Of a stretch of DNA of 64,000 bases, positions 12,749-24,492 are shown one piece after another. Source of the DNA: Crotophaga sulcirostris (Eukaryota; Chordata; Aves; Cuculiformes; Crotophagidae); NCBI GenBank assembly GCA_013397455.1, contig VYZB01000525.1, positions 1-64,000 of the forward strand, in the 5' to 3' direction. The notes below the pieces were generated by a model that worked only from the letters and a program-made list of their open reading frames with translations, was not told the origin of the DNA and did no database searches. The position numbers and the translations under genes are program-made. The first letter of the stretch is position 1, and the number at the start of each line of letters is the position of its first letter.

Positions 12749-12831
12749 GAGAAGCTGGCACAGAGAACAGCACAAAACTTACAGACAACGGTCATGTGCT
12801 ACCTGGATGTTCTTTCTTTCCTGTGTATTAG
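12749..12831 (+). other. Possible alternative 3' exon of ARHGAP22 that stops in frame
   Basis: An AG with a T-rich stretch ends at 12748, 317 bases after the PH exon donor. If joined to that exon, the shared codon becomes GGA. The frame then runs GEAGTENSTKLTD and onward for about 27 codons to a TAG at 12829-12831. The opening G-x-AG-x-E resembles the normal continuation of the PH domain in human ARHGAP22 (GGAGERE), but the similarity stops there. No canonical AATAAA follows within 300 bases; one lies near 13497. This may be chance, or a premature-termination exon that would make a PH-truncated product. Confidence 0.2.
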
Positions 12832-14839
12832 TCCACCCTGTTCTGGGGGGGTGGAGGAAGAAGGAAAAATAGTTTTTAAATGTTTCACATTTTGATAAAA
12901 GATTTAAGAGAAGAGCTGCCATGGAGGAGAGGTTGAAATTTTTTAGGTAGAAAATCTAGTGATCTGTCAGCATAGTCGTAATATAAACTTTTGAAATCTT
13001 TTTGGCTCCCAGGTAAATTCTTCTTGTGGACTGGCTTGGTATCTCCAGGGTGTATTTATGCTTAAGTTCACTGTTGCAGCATAGGAGCAATTGCATTCAC
13101 TTTATTCTGTTCTAATTGTAGTTGGGAGAGGATTGTCCCTGTGCATAGGTTTGAATGCAGTATATTTTGGAGGTAGTTCCAGGTGGCAGGTTCTACAGAG
13201 AAGAAAGCTATTGCCCCACTAGCAGTGTTAGAACAGAAGAGTGAGAAGGATGAACTGGGTTAGTCCTTCCACAGCTGTCTCCCAGTACCTGAAGGCTGAG
13301 TTCTTGGAAACAGAGGGAGAGAAACTTGATTGTGGTAAAGAATATGTGATTCTATGGACTCAGTCATGCTTTACCTCATGGCCAGTTTCTCCTTTATGTA
13401 CTACCTGTCTATGCTTTTTAATATTGTCTACTTCCCTGAAGTGTTGGTGCTGTTGACAGGGTAGATAAAAGGAACTACATTAGGCTGCCTTTTTTAAAAT
13501 AAAAAAAAAATGTTTTTTTCAGCTGAAAGAACAATACAGGGAATCCTTGTCCCTGTAACTGAATGTTTCTCTTGTGGAATCAGATGTGCTTTTACCCATG
13601 TCTTTTTCTTACCCCCTAATCAGACTGGCTTAAAATACATGTGTTGCACACCCCTCTTGACACAGCATCAGGCAGTGCCAGTACAACAAGCAATTCTGCA
13701 AGGTTTTCAATTGCGCTAGCAGGCAGTGTAATTGCAGTAACTCAGCCACAGCATTCTGTTTGACACCCAGGAAGCTACCAGGGGACAAGAGATCTATTTT
13801 TGTTTTTTTCTTCCTTATCACTGTACTACAGTATCTGGTAATGCTCCTTTTTCTTACACCACACCATACTGTTGTAGGCAAGCCCCCCGCCCCTGCCCCA
13901 GCAGGGCATTGGCTTCACAGTGTTGCTTGCATGGAAGATCTCCTAGGAAGTGACATTCACTGTCTGAATGTGACGTCTCTTCCTCACCATCTTCCAAAGA
14001 CTGTGCACCATACTTTTGTAGAAGGACTATGGACCCGGGATGTGAAAGCACTTGGGCTATTGTGATTGCAAATAATCCCATGTGTTCTGGCAGTAATCTG
14101 AAATAGTTAACTGAGCCATGGACTGGCTCAGTTGAGTTTCCTGCTGATTTGACTTTGCCCTGTGATTCCAGGTGGGAAAATAGTCATTCTGCATTTCTTG
14201 CCCAACCCGTTAGATTCTAGTAGGCTGCAAAAGATTTGTCCTGAACTGCAGATGGCTGTTGCTTCAATGGAGTTGGTAAAACAATGCCATGTGGCTGCTT
14301 GAATAAAGGCTATCCAGAGGGGTGGGGAAAAAATGGCATTGTTAACAGCATCTGTTTTCAGCTTGTGGTTTTGACATTGCCCTTCTCTGGAAAGAGAAAG
14401 GCAAAGGTTTGTTCTCTGGAAAAACAATCTGGTCTTAGTGCAACACTATCCTGCATGCAAAATTGGGATCTTTACCCTACCTTGTGGAGCTAAATCCATT
14501 CATGTTTGTAGCAAACTTAGTTCCTACATGGATAGCAAGTATTGAAAAATGCCATAAATAGCCAGTCAATACAGAATGCCACTAGGCACAGACGTCACTA
14601 CACCATGTGGCCTGAAGAGTTCCCCATTCTGTTCACAGTACATTTAATTTGTGCTGGTTTGGCATAAGCGCCTTTTCTTGTTTTGCATGTCTTCTGAAAT
14701 GGCTGTGTTCTGCATGGTTGCCAGTCTGCAGAACACCCACATAGTGAACAGCTCTTAAACGGATGCTGGGTAGGAGGGGAGCACTTATTTTTCATCACTT
14801 TCGATCTTCCCTTGTCTTGGGTGTATAGCCATGATCATA

Positions 14840-14890
14840 TCTCTGCCTAATTGTGCCTCAGTTCTCCCACTGTAAACTAGGACTATACGG
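14840..14890 (+). repeat. MIR/L2-like ancient repeat scrap
   Basis: Contains a decayed form of the conserved MIR-type block, TGCCTCAGTT followed by a pyrimidine-rich CTCCCACTGTAAA. Too short and diverged to classify firmly. Confidence 0.4.
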
Positions 14891-17800
14891 TTTCTGTACG
14901 GAAGATGAGATCTTTTAGTTGTATTGACTAAGATGGGGATCTTGTGAATACAAGTACGTTCCATAGCTGTAGGTACAGATACGGGATTTTACTGTGGCAG
15001 AGCTTTAACTAACAACATTAAGAACAGAGTGCAGCATTCCTAAAATGTTCCCATAGGGTCTTCATACCATCTCATCTGGCAAAGAGGAGAGGCTGAGATC
15101 TTCCAGCAAGGAAATGTCCAATGTTTTCTAAAGTCTGTATTACCAATTACCTCCAAAAACCTATTTTGTGGTCAATAGCTAAGGCTTACAACGTCCTCAT
15201 TGCAGGCTATGTAAGCTTGGCTGTTGGAGCTGCTTCCTCAGAGTGCAGGGACTAGAGTAACAGCATGCCCTGCACTGTAACAGAGCATGTATTGATTTTC
15301 TGCTGAGTAACAAGAACTAATGATGGGCATTGTGTATTATTCATGTTTCATCAAGTTCATTTCTAAGCTGTATAGTGCAGCTGGGAGAAGGGTTAACTAG
15401 GGACATGAGAGACTGCAGAACAGTTCTACAGTCAAACCAGTGTTAGATCTGGTGGCAGGACTTCCTGAAATACGTCCTTTGGCAGAGGTGTTCTCTGCCC
15501 TCTTTTCTGGGGAAGCTATGTAAATTTCTGACCCTTTTTAAACCCATTTGTGCTTTCCTCCCTCACAGCTAGTGAAATTCAAAGTGGAATGGCAGGGTAA
15601 GCTGTGGGCTCAAGTTGTTCTTATGTTCGAATGCACATTAGCAGGTGGGGGATATTTTTACAAAATTAACAGAGTAGTATAAGATCAGGTGCAAAACTTT
15701 AACCTTTTGGGGCAATGACGCAGCAGCTGGTATTTCTGAATGGAAATAACCACTGTGTGTTTCTTGGGAGAGGAGTCCAAATTTAGTAACAGAAACAGCA
15801 TCTGACTGATTACGAGGGACTACGAATCAACCTTGCGTTAGGCTGGGGTTATAGTGCATTTCAGAATGGGGTAATGCAAGGTGTAAGAACCACAGAGACT
15901 AGTCTCTGAGAATGTCTTAAGGAATATCGATGGCTTAAATGCTCCTGAGGTCTCGCCTTTTAGGAAGCTGATGCTTTTAAAGCCCTGTGGAAATCAGTCT
16001 GCCTGGTTTTATTCTCTGGTCTTTGCATCACTATGAGACGAGATGCTCAAGTTTCTCTGCAGAGTCTAAGATAATTCTCTGATATAGTAAGGATTTCAGA
16101 GTCAAGGACTAGAATGGTAAGAAGTTCAGAATTTAGGAGGTGAAAATCATTGCCTTTTGGTAGGTATGGCAAGGGTTATTACCAGCTGATTGGAGTTGTA
16201 GAAACTTTCTTTGTAGAAAACTTGGTGACTTTTCAGAAGATTCTTCCGTTCTACTTCAGAACTGATTCAATTGACCTTTTGTTGGAGAGTAAGAGCTTAA
16301 GGATAGAAATAAGAACAAGAAATTTTTCCATGAACTACCCGGTACTTCCTTGGCTAACATCCTCTCCTGTAGTGCAGGAGACCCAAGTTTCTGTTATACT
16401 GGGTTTAGACCAGGAACGTGAATATGTCACCTGCATAGTGGACAAGTACCCTCAGTGACTACTGTTTTTTTCTGGGGAAAATGTTTTTTGCTCTATTTTT
16501 TTACTATGGAATCATTCTAGAGTAATACTCCTGTCCAAAGAAAACGCTTCCTTTTGTATTTCAGCATATTGATATGTTATAGTTGAAAGCAGCCTTTCTA
16601 TAAATTCCTGACCAAAACTCACAGTATACATTTGTGTCTCCATATCACAGATAAGAACTAGTTACTGTTTCTTTCCACAGTGCTTTTTGCCAAGGTCAAC
16701 AATGACAGCTTTTAGTTGTCTCTTTCTGTGAAAATAACAGTTCAGTTTTGTAATAAGTTTAATTTGAATTCACTGGAAACTACTACTGAAGTGGTTGATT
16801 TGCTTTCCTTGCCTTTCCTCACCTTTCTTCTTGGCTTCTTCCCCAATATATAATCACATATCTTACTTCAGCTCTTGTGAGTGAAAAACCAGTTTTCAAA
16901 CCAGTTGGACTCAGATCAATCCAATTAAGCTTGATGGAAACTCCACCTTCAGGTTGCTTTTTGTGCTCTAGTTGAGTAACACCACCAGCCCTTTACTGAG
17001 TTTAGTCTTCTTCAGAATTGTTGTCTCAGGCTTTTTGCAGAGATGGCTGCCTATGCTTGATGCACATGTAGAGGGTTATTTTCAAATCTTTAAAAGTCAG
17101 AGCTCAATGGTGTGCTCTTAGATCAGTTATAAGGACTGAGCTTGTTATAGGCAGCTTGCCTTTATGAAAGCAACCTGCATTCACTCCTTTAAAGCTGGAC
17201 TAGTGGTTGCATTCTGCAGAAAGTTAAACTATGGCAGAGTAAAATGCATCATCCAGGAATTTTTGTGCAGAGTTTATGTAAGAAGCTATTTCACTGCCTT
17301 GTTTGTGCTATGTAACAAGTAGGAAATAAAGGCAGAATCGGAAGGTGGGAGTCCTAACTCTTACAGGGGCAGTAATTGTTGACTACTTCTTCTGTAGAGA
17401 ATCTTCCAGTGTCATTGGCAGTGTCTTAGAGACCGGTTTGAGCAGCAGCTTCTTTGTCTTGTCCCAGTAGGGTAAATGGTGCCTACAGAGCAGTCTGCTG
17501 TGCAGTATGCTTCTGTGTTCCAGGTGACCAACACCAATTAAGTTATTCTTGTGGGCTTTTTCTCTCAGTTCCTGTTGAGATGGTGTATAATTAAGATACC
17601 TGGCGGGGAAATTAGAAATTCAGATGTTAAGTCATTCCATGTTCTTTATTACTCAATGCAAATTGCAGTTCTAACTAACAGCAGGAAACTGAGTTTACTG
17701 CTGGTAATTAAATTTTCTCCTGAAGCCTGCAGCTGATAAGACTGCATATCTGGATACACGATGACGTTGGTATTTGAGGATTTTATTTAGGTTTCTGGGA

Positions 17801-20800
17801 TTTGCCACTGAACATATGAACTAGGGAAATGGCAGCAAATAAAGTAGTTCTGGGTCCTAGTGGAAAGAATGAGACAGTGTATTTTCAGCAGTGCGCTGTA
17901 GAAACGCCTAGCAAGTGAGAACTGAGGACCTGCAGGAGAAGACTGATCTTTGCTTGGCAGTGGAGGGCGCTATCTGATCTGTGTTTAACACTTCCAGATG
18001 TCTGGAGTGCAGCTGAGGTCATGCAAATATTTGTATGTCACTAAAAAGTGGTAACTGCCTTTTGGAACATGAGGTAGACTTTCCATTTATTAAGGAAGGA
18101 GAAGCTCAAAATATCTTCTGAACTGTCTTTCCAAAGGAGATCCCAGAATGATTAAATTGCATGCCCTCTCTGTGTTCAGATGGTCTGGAAACTGTTATTA
18201 CCTTATAGCTTGAGTTGAAGACCTTCAAGGTAATAAAGTCTTGGTACTGAGACATTTATAGGTACATCTGCTTGGCTTTTGCCATCTGCAGAGTCTCTTT
18301 TTGCATAGACAAGAATAGTGCAGCCTGAGTCCTCTTGGAAATGTGTGTGCTGCAAGTCTATGCCTAAAAGCTTTAATACGTTCTATATGTTCTGCTTGCT
18401 CTGTCTGCTCCTGAGCACTAGATGGTGCTGGTTCTTTCCACCTTGTGCTTGGACCCTTTCTGTCCGTTATGGGATATGTTGTGAATCACTTTAGTGCGAC
18501 TTCATCCTGTAAAAGGAAATTACCGACACGTTGTAGTTCATTGGTGTCTCCTCAAAAGCAAATTACCAAGCAAGAGTTCCCTAACAATGTTATGGCCCAG
18601 CCTGTGAAGCTAATATTGTTGTCTGCAGACTGAATATAGTGTTGCATGTATTTCTGCATATTTGCCCTGTCATGAGCATATTTGTCTGAATCCACAAGAT
18701 ACGAGGAATTGAGTGCTTTCAGCTGCCATCACAGATGCCAAAACCAGCAGTCTTTGAAAATATCCAAGTTCAAATTATTTGCACATTTGCCTTTAAGATG
18801 AAAACAAGATTTATTTGTTGTGGAAGAACAGCACATTCTATATAGACATTGAACATTAATGACTGTGTGGGGAAGCCACTGGAACCTAGGCACCCACTCT
18901 TTAAGGTTAACATACTGACTCAGGGGTTACTGGATATTTGGTGGCATCTGTCTGACTACTTTCCCCTTTCCTCCATTCTGAGCCTGATAATTTTATTTTT
19001 CAAAATGTATATCTTCAGATTTTTCCAGTTTTAATGAATTGACATTTGCCATGTCACCTAATAATTCTGAAAAGAGAACATGAAAAGAAGAATTGAAGTT
19101 TGCGCTCTGAATTCATGTAATCTTACTGATTTCAACAGTGTTGTGTTCAGTCCAGTGGTGTATCCCTACAACTTGACCAATACATTATTGCCTACTTAAG
19201 GTAATGACTCATTGCTGGTGAAGGTCATCAGACTGCATCCAGACTTTTGTACAGAACTTTTAATAGGCTCCTCTTTCCCCCTGAGGGCTATGAGGTTCTC
19301 TGATAGTTAAGAATGTTTTGGCTCACCTTATGTTATCAACTTAAAACATCTTGAAGGGCATCAGGAGGCACCTGCAGTCTGTAAATTGCTTTTTGCTTTG
19401 GTTTTCCCTAGCATATGCAATGCCCAAGGCTTATGTTTGCATTTGGCATGCTTTGTGAAATAAACAAAATCCTGTCTTTGTTTCATTATAAGTGTTTGAT
19501 CTACTGCAAGTTATGCTGCCTACATCCCTCAGTGCTCTGGGGCCCTGTGCAGTTGAAAGTAGGCCTGGCAACAGGCTATGACAGCATACATGTTCTGTTA
19601 TCCTGGAATTTGCATCTCCAGGAGAAACTCTGCATCTGATCCCTGATCAGTAGCACCTAGCTGTCTTTAATGCATGCGCTGGCTTTCAACAAGAATGCCA
19701 AGTTTTACAACTTCAATTGCAACAGCACAATGCCTGCTGGGAAAGGAAGGTGAGGCTTAAGGAGTTTCATGAATACCTTTTTCTGGTAGTGCAGGTCATT
19801 AAGACATAATCTCTGACTATTCTTGAGTGATTTTCCTTAACCCATTGTATTCCTCAAAGTCAACTGTGCCTGCCTAGCATTTTTTGTAGGCTGCCCTTAG
19901 GTTATAGAAACATGGCTCTGTTAAGATGATGGCATGTTGTTGCTGTAATGTAGAAGGCATCGTTTGATCCCATCATGCTGGCTTTTTTAGTGCAAATTAG
20001 GTAAGAGTTTGAACTCTTCCTGCCAAAATGTTCCAGAGTAAGCTCTGCTGTTGAGTATTCTGCCTTAAGGATAATATATTAAGCCCTAAGGCATGTGTGG
20101 TTAGTAGAGGGGTTTTTTTAGCATTTCTATGCAAGAACAGCTTTGTTTCATAAAGATATGCTTATCAAACTGTCAATATGATCATTTTTATAGTACTGTC
20201 CCTATATTTCTTCCTAGTTTGTCAAAAATAAAGTCATTAATGCTGTCTTGCAGCTTGCATGCTCTGGTGCTGCTGTTGCAGGTTAAGCTTTGTTTGGCCC
20301 CAGAAGCAGCTGTGTTGCCATTTACAATAAGGATGGGTGAATTCTCCACAAGATTTATGCAATGTTTGGGATCCCTGGGGCTAAAAAAGCACTTTAGTTT
20401 AGTAGATTAGCATGATGAAGTAAAATAAAATTAGACACATGATACATAACAAAGTAGTTCATAGCAAGCAGCAATTTCTAGCATTAATAAAAATAAGTAT
20501 GAGAGGTCAACATCTTCATGAAGGAAGAAAGCATCGAGCTAAAAGGAAGGTTACTGTTTAGGCACCCTCTCCACATAAGATTTACCATCTCAATTGTGTG
20601 ACTGAGGTGAGTTGATCTCTAAGACTTGTGGAGTTGGGCCCTTTATTTGAAGTTCATATTATTTACCTTGAGTGGTTCAGTGGATTAATTCTTGTCCCCA
20701 ACTGATCTGGCACAGTGTTGTTAAATTACAAATATAATGCATTTCAGATTAAATTGCAGGGTAGTGTGACCTGGAGATGCAGTCAGATTTGCTCACTCTT

Positions 20801-21909
20801 TTCCTTCAGCGTTCCCAAGGACTGTTTTCCTCTTTATGTTCTCTACTTGAGCTGCGTGCATTTTCTTTAGCTCTTATACTAAAGTAAGTTGCTGAATTTT
20901 GAATGGTTGTATGATGATTCTTCGTTGAGGTGTTTAATTTTTTTTAATACTCTATGGATCCTGGAGCTGTCAGTGGATGTACATATCTGCTTGCAGAGTT
21001 CATGCTTTATATAGCAAAAATAAAGAAGGTATCTCTTTGCTTCTAAATACAAAGTTTTGTGGAGAGGGAGAGGTAACTGATTTTTTTTTGGGTACCTGCT
21101 ATGCTCCTACTGTTGTCATTACAGAACTGCTGTAACACCTGAAGCATTTGACTGTGGGTTTATTCTGACTTCCTTCCTGCTTTAAGATGCTGTGGATTTG
21201 ATTTCTGTGGCGTGTGCAGCAGGTACAGGCTATGCAGGATATAGAGAAATACACACATGCACACTGTGGAACAGCATCATTCACATTACATTTGTTGAAT
21301 GGGCAAGAAGCAGAACTGATCTCTAAATGAATTCAGGATGGCATATAAGTGAAAGAAACCAAAGGATTTGCTCCCCAGAGTGTTCCAGAAGGGAATTCTT
21401 ACACAATTTTTAAAACCTCTTATCTAAAGGCAAGAGGGGGAACCATCATCCAAAACCATACTATATACTGACAATTCTGTAAGGCAGCACTGCTGCTGCT
21501 GTTGAGATACCTGTTAGTGCTGGCAGCTTAACTACTCAGTATAATATGCTGACTTGAAAATACCAGCTGGAAGTCATTCTTGGGAGCAAAGTTAAGAAAA
21601 GCAAAACATATCTCCTTTTCACACAGCCCTCACAAAAGTGGGGGCAGGAAAGGACAGTAAAACTGATAATGTGCTGCTCCAGCATGCAAAAGGAATTATA
21701 ATTGGGGAACTGCTATCTGGGGTGTTTATGCAACTGTGCCTTTGACTGATGCACTAATGCAAGTTTGAAGTGGCAGCTGGCTGGCTGTCAAACACCTGTG
21801 AGGATTCACAGGCAAAACCTCCTCTTGTGTGTGTCTGAAATGCTTAGGGATAACTAGCGTGCTGTCTGTGAGAACCAGGTTGCACTGGGCTTTCTGGACT
21901 TCAGAACCA

Positions 21910-22514
21910 GGTGGCCAAGAAGGCCAATGGCATCTTGGCCTCTATCAGAAACATCATGGCCAGCAGGACAGGGCAGTGATTGTGCCCCTGTACTCAGCAC
22001 TGGTGAGGCCACACCTCAAGTGCTGTGTTCAGTTCTCGGCCCTTCACTCCAAGAAGGAGACTGAGGTGCTGGAGTGTGTCCAGAGAAGGGCGACAAGGCT
22101 GGGGGGGGGGCTGGAGAACAAGTCCTGCGAGGAGCAGTTGAGGGAACTGGGGCTGTTTAGCTTGGAGGAGGCTGACAGGAGACCTCATCACTGTCTACAA
22201 CTGTCTAAAAGGAGGTTGTGGCAAGGTGAGTGTTGGTCTCTTCTGCCGAGTGACAGGAGATTGGACAAGGGGAAATGGCTGCAAGATGCACCAAGAGAGG
22301 TTCAGACTAGACATTAGGAAAAATTTGTTCACTGAAAAGGTTCTCGGGCAGTGGCACAGCTGCCCAGGGAGGTGGTTGAGTCACCATCCCTTGAAGGTGT
22401 TTAAAAGATGGGTAGATGAAGTGCTCAGGGACGTGGCTTAGTAGTGGACAAGTATGGTTGGACTCAATGATCTCAGAGATCTTTCCCAACCAAGTGATTC
22501 TATGATTCTGTGAT
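21910..22514 (+). mobile_element. CR1 LINE, decayed 3' end with frameshifts
   Basis: Same-sense CR1 copy, 5'-truncated, carrying the ORF2 C-terminus. One frame holds [16 protein letters not shown] and [10 protein letters not shown], followed by ELGLFSLEE. The frame is then lost at about 22165 where several bases present in the other copy (the EKRRL region) are missing. The tail of the protein ([17 protein letters not shown]) resumes in another frame from about 22226. A run of ten Gs at 22101-22110 lies within the coding part. The 3' UTR ends in ATTCTATGATTCTGTGATT, the CR1 terminal repeat. A dead copy, older than the one at 3825. Confidence 0.92.
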
Positions 22515-23882
22515 TTAAGTATTTCCAAAGTACTGCTTAGATGTGATGAGTTGGGGAGGAAGACTGGGGTGTTGAAATGACTTACGCTTCTTTTTAATGA
22601 TTTTGAGATTCTTATCCTATGCGCATTCCTGTACTTAGCCCTACCCCTGGATAGGGTCCTATCAACTTGGTTACTCACAAAATATATGTCTGTCTGTGAA
22701 CTTGTTCATAAGATTCTTTTATGTTATGCAGGAACTTAGATGAGGTCATCGTACAGGTTGCTCTTGGGTTTAATGTTTATGAATAAACTTTAAATGATGC
22801 AAGTTACCACAAACTGGTCTGACACCTCAACTGTTGAAAATGCAGACTCTGAAGAACTAGTGCAACACAAAAAATGGTGTAATAAAATCTGAAACAAGCA
22901 TAACTGTTTAGTTTCCCTTGTACACCCAAGAGAAATACCAACACTAATGACATAAAAAACAAAACATGCAGATTTATTACTTCAGAGTGTCCCTGTAGAG
23001 TGGCAAACTAAGGAATTAATTTTGTGTGTTTAAAAATTAATAAACTATAAGAATATCAGGGGTTTTTTTCATCAGTTCCTGTTGTATAAAGAAATTTATT
23101 AAGTGAGGGGAGGATATGGAATCTCTGACATGACCAGAATGTGTGGTATTTTGTGATATAAGCTCTTCTAACAGGTAGGATCCTGTAGATGCTTGGATAT
23201 TTGATTTACACGCATTTCTGGACACTGGGACCAATTCCTCTGCAAGCTTTATACTCTGTAGAGAAGTTAATCCCACTGAATCCAAGTATCTTGAACAGAG
23301 CTTGTTGATCTGGTTAAACTGGTTTTGGCTTTGGCTGTCATATCATGACAGTTTTAATTGAGAATTAGTTATTAATCAGCTGTGTTTCACTTTTCTATTG
23401 ATTAAATGTGCATGAGTATGTCTTGATACATTAGTATGCCTAGATGTATCCTCTGCCGTGTAGAGGACATCACATCATATTAAATTTTACGTTGCACTGC
23501 ATTAATAGATCTGAGCTATGTCAGTAAAGAACTAGTTCTGTGTTTATGTTAATGACACTAGGAATTACATTAGTTTCATTATTTTAGCAGTCTTTTTCTA
23601 AACAGGAGTGAAATACTAGTTGTCAAAAAGACTCCTGTGACTACAAGCACCTGAAAAAGCTGTATTTTGCACCAATTTTTCTATCTTGTTTTCAAGAAGA
23701 TTTTATGAGGAGCTCAACATAGTGAGCACTGAGAACACTTACTGAAGTGTGATTAATCTATGTTGAGTTTAGTGGCATCGCAACAACTTTGTTTTCAGAA
23801 GTTTAATATAAGGTTCACAGCTTCTCTACAGTACCCAGCACAGGGGCTCTGCTCAAGGTACGGTTGTGTAAAAGCAGCGCGG

Positions 23883-23933
23883 CAGCTGGGATAAGAGCTA
23901 TGTTCTCCTTAGCTTATCGTGTTGTGATAAGCT
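23883..23933. promoter_or_regulatory. GATA-motif cluster with palindromic GATA pair and E-box
   Basis: CAGCTG (E-box) at 23883-23888 is followed at once by GATAAG at 23890-23895. An 8-base perfect inverted repeat then follows, AGCTTATC at 23911-23918 and GATAAGCT at 23926-23933. That gives three GATA sites in about 45 bases. Such composites are bound by GATA and bHLH factors in blood and endothelial enhancers. That this one works is inference only. Confidence 0.3.
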
Positions 23934-24469
23934 TAATCTTCCCGATTTTCTTCAGCCACTCTAATTGAAATGGATACAGTTTCTTCCATGAGGAAGACAA
24001 AAGTTCAGATCATTTATAATTATAGAACTCTTTCTTACTTTCTCCCAAGTTTGTGTCTTCCTTCTCTGTTCTGGCAGGTGCACAGCCTGGTGCATATGCA
24101 TTCTTTCAAAGTCTGACCTTGGATCTCGGCCAGAGCAGAGATATATGTAACTGCAGGTTTACACAGTATATTCTACATCCATAAACCATTGCTCATCTAA
24201 TTGAAGTCCAGTTAAGAAGATGCTGATATCCATGCCTCCCTGTGATACCAAAGATGCTATATATCATGCTGAACTCACGAAGCACTGCTGTTAGTTCTGG
24301 AATTCGAGATAACATAGAAAAGAGCTATGAAATCAAAAGCATAAAGTGTTAAAAGGGAGCATCTGTGAAGCCATGAGGAAAGACTATTGTAACCAACTAT
24401 ATATTTTATTTGTATTTAAGCACAATTGTAGAAACTGTATTGCTTCCCTGGATTTGAAGTTGTGAATTT

Positions 24470-24492
24470 TATTATTTATTTTATTTATTTAT
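24470..24492. repeat. ATTT-rich simple repeat
   Basis: TTAT/TTTA units repeated about five times before the open frame at 24497. Confidence 0.7.

Larger units (their letters stand above)
12432..21909 (+). other. Start of the long ARHGAP22 intron
   Basis: No canonical exon is recognised. A short exon-like stretch at 12749-12831 is listed separately, and a MIR-like scrap lies at 14840-14890. The rest is ordinary AT-rich intron with T-runs and short chance open frames, the longest about 100 codons, none with recognisable domains. Confidence 0.55.

Noticed and set aside
16150..16458. Plus-strand open frame of 102 codons
   Set aside because: No domain or splice evidence and not conserved with any family I know. 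Ordinary for intron of this size.
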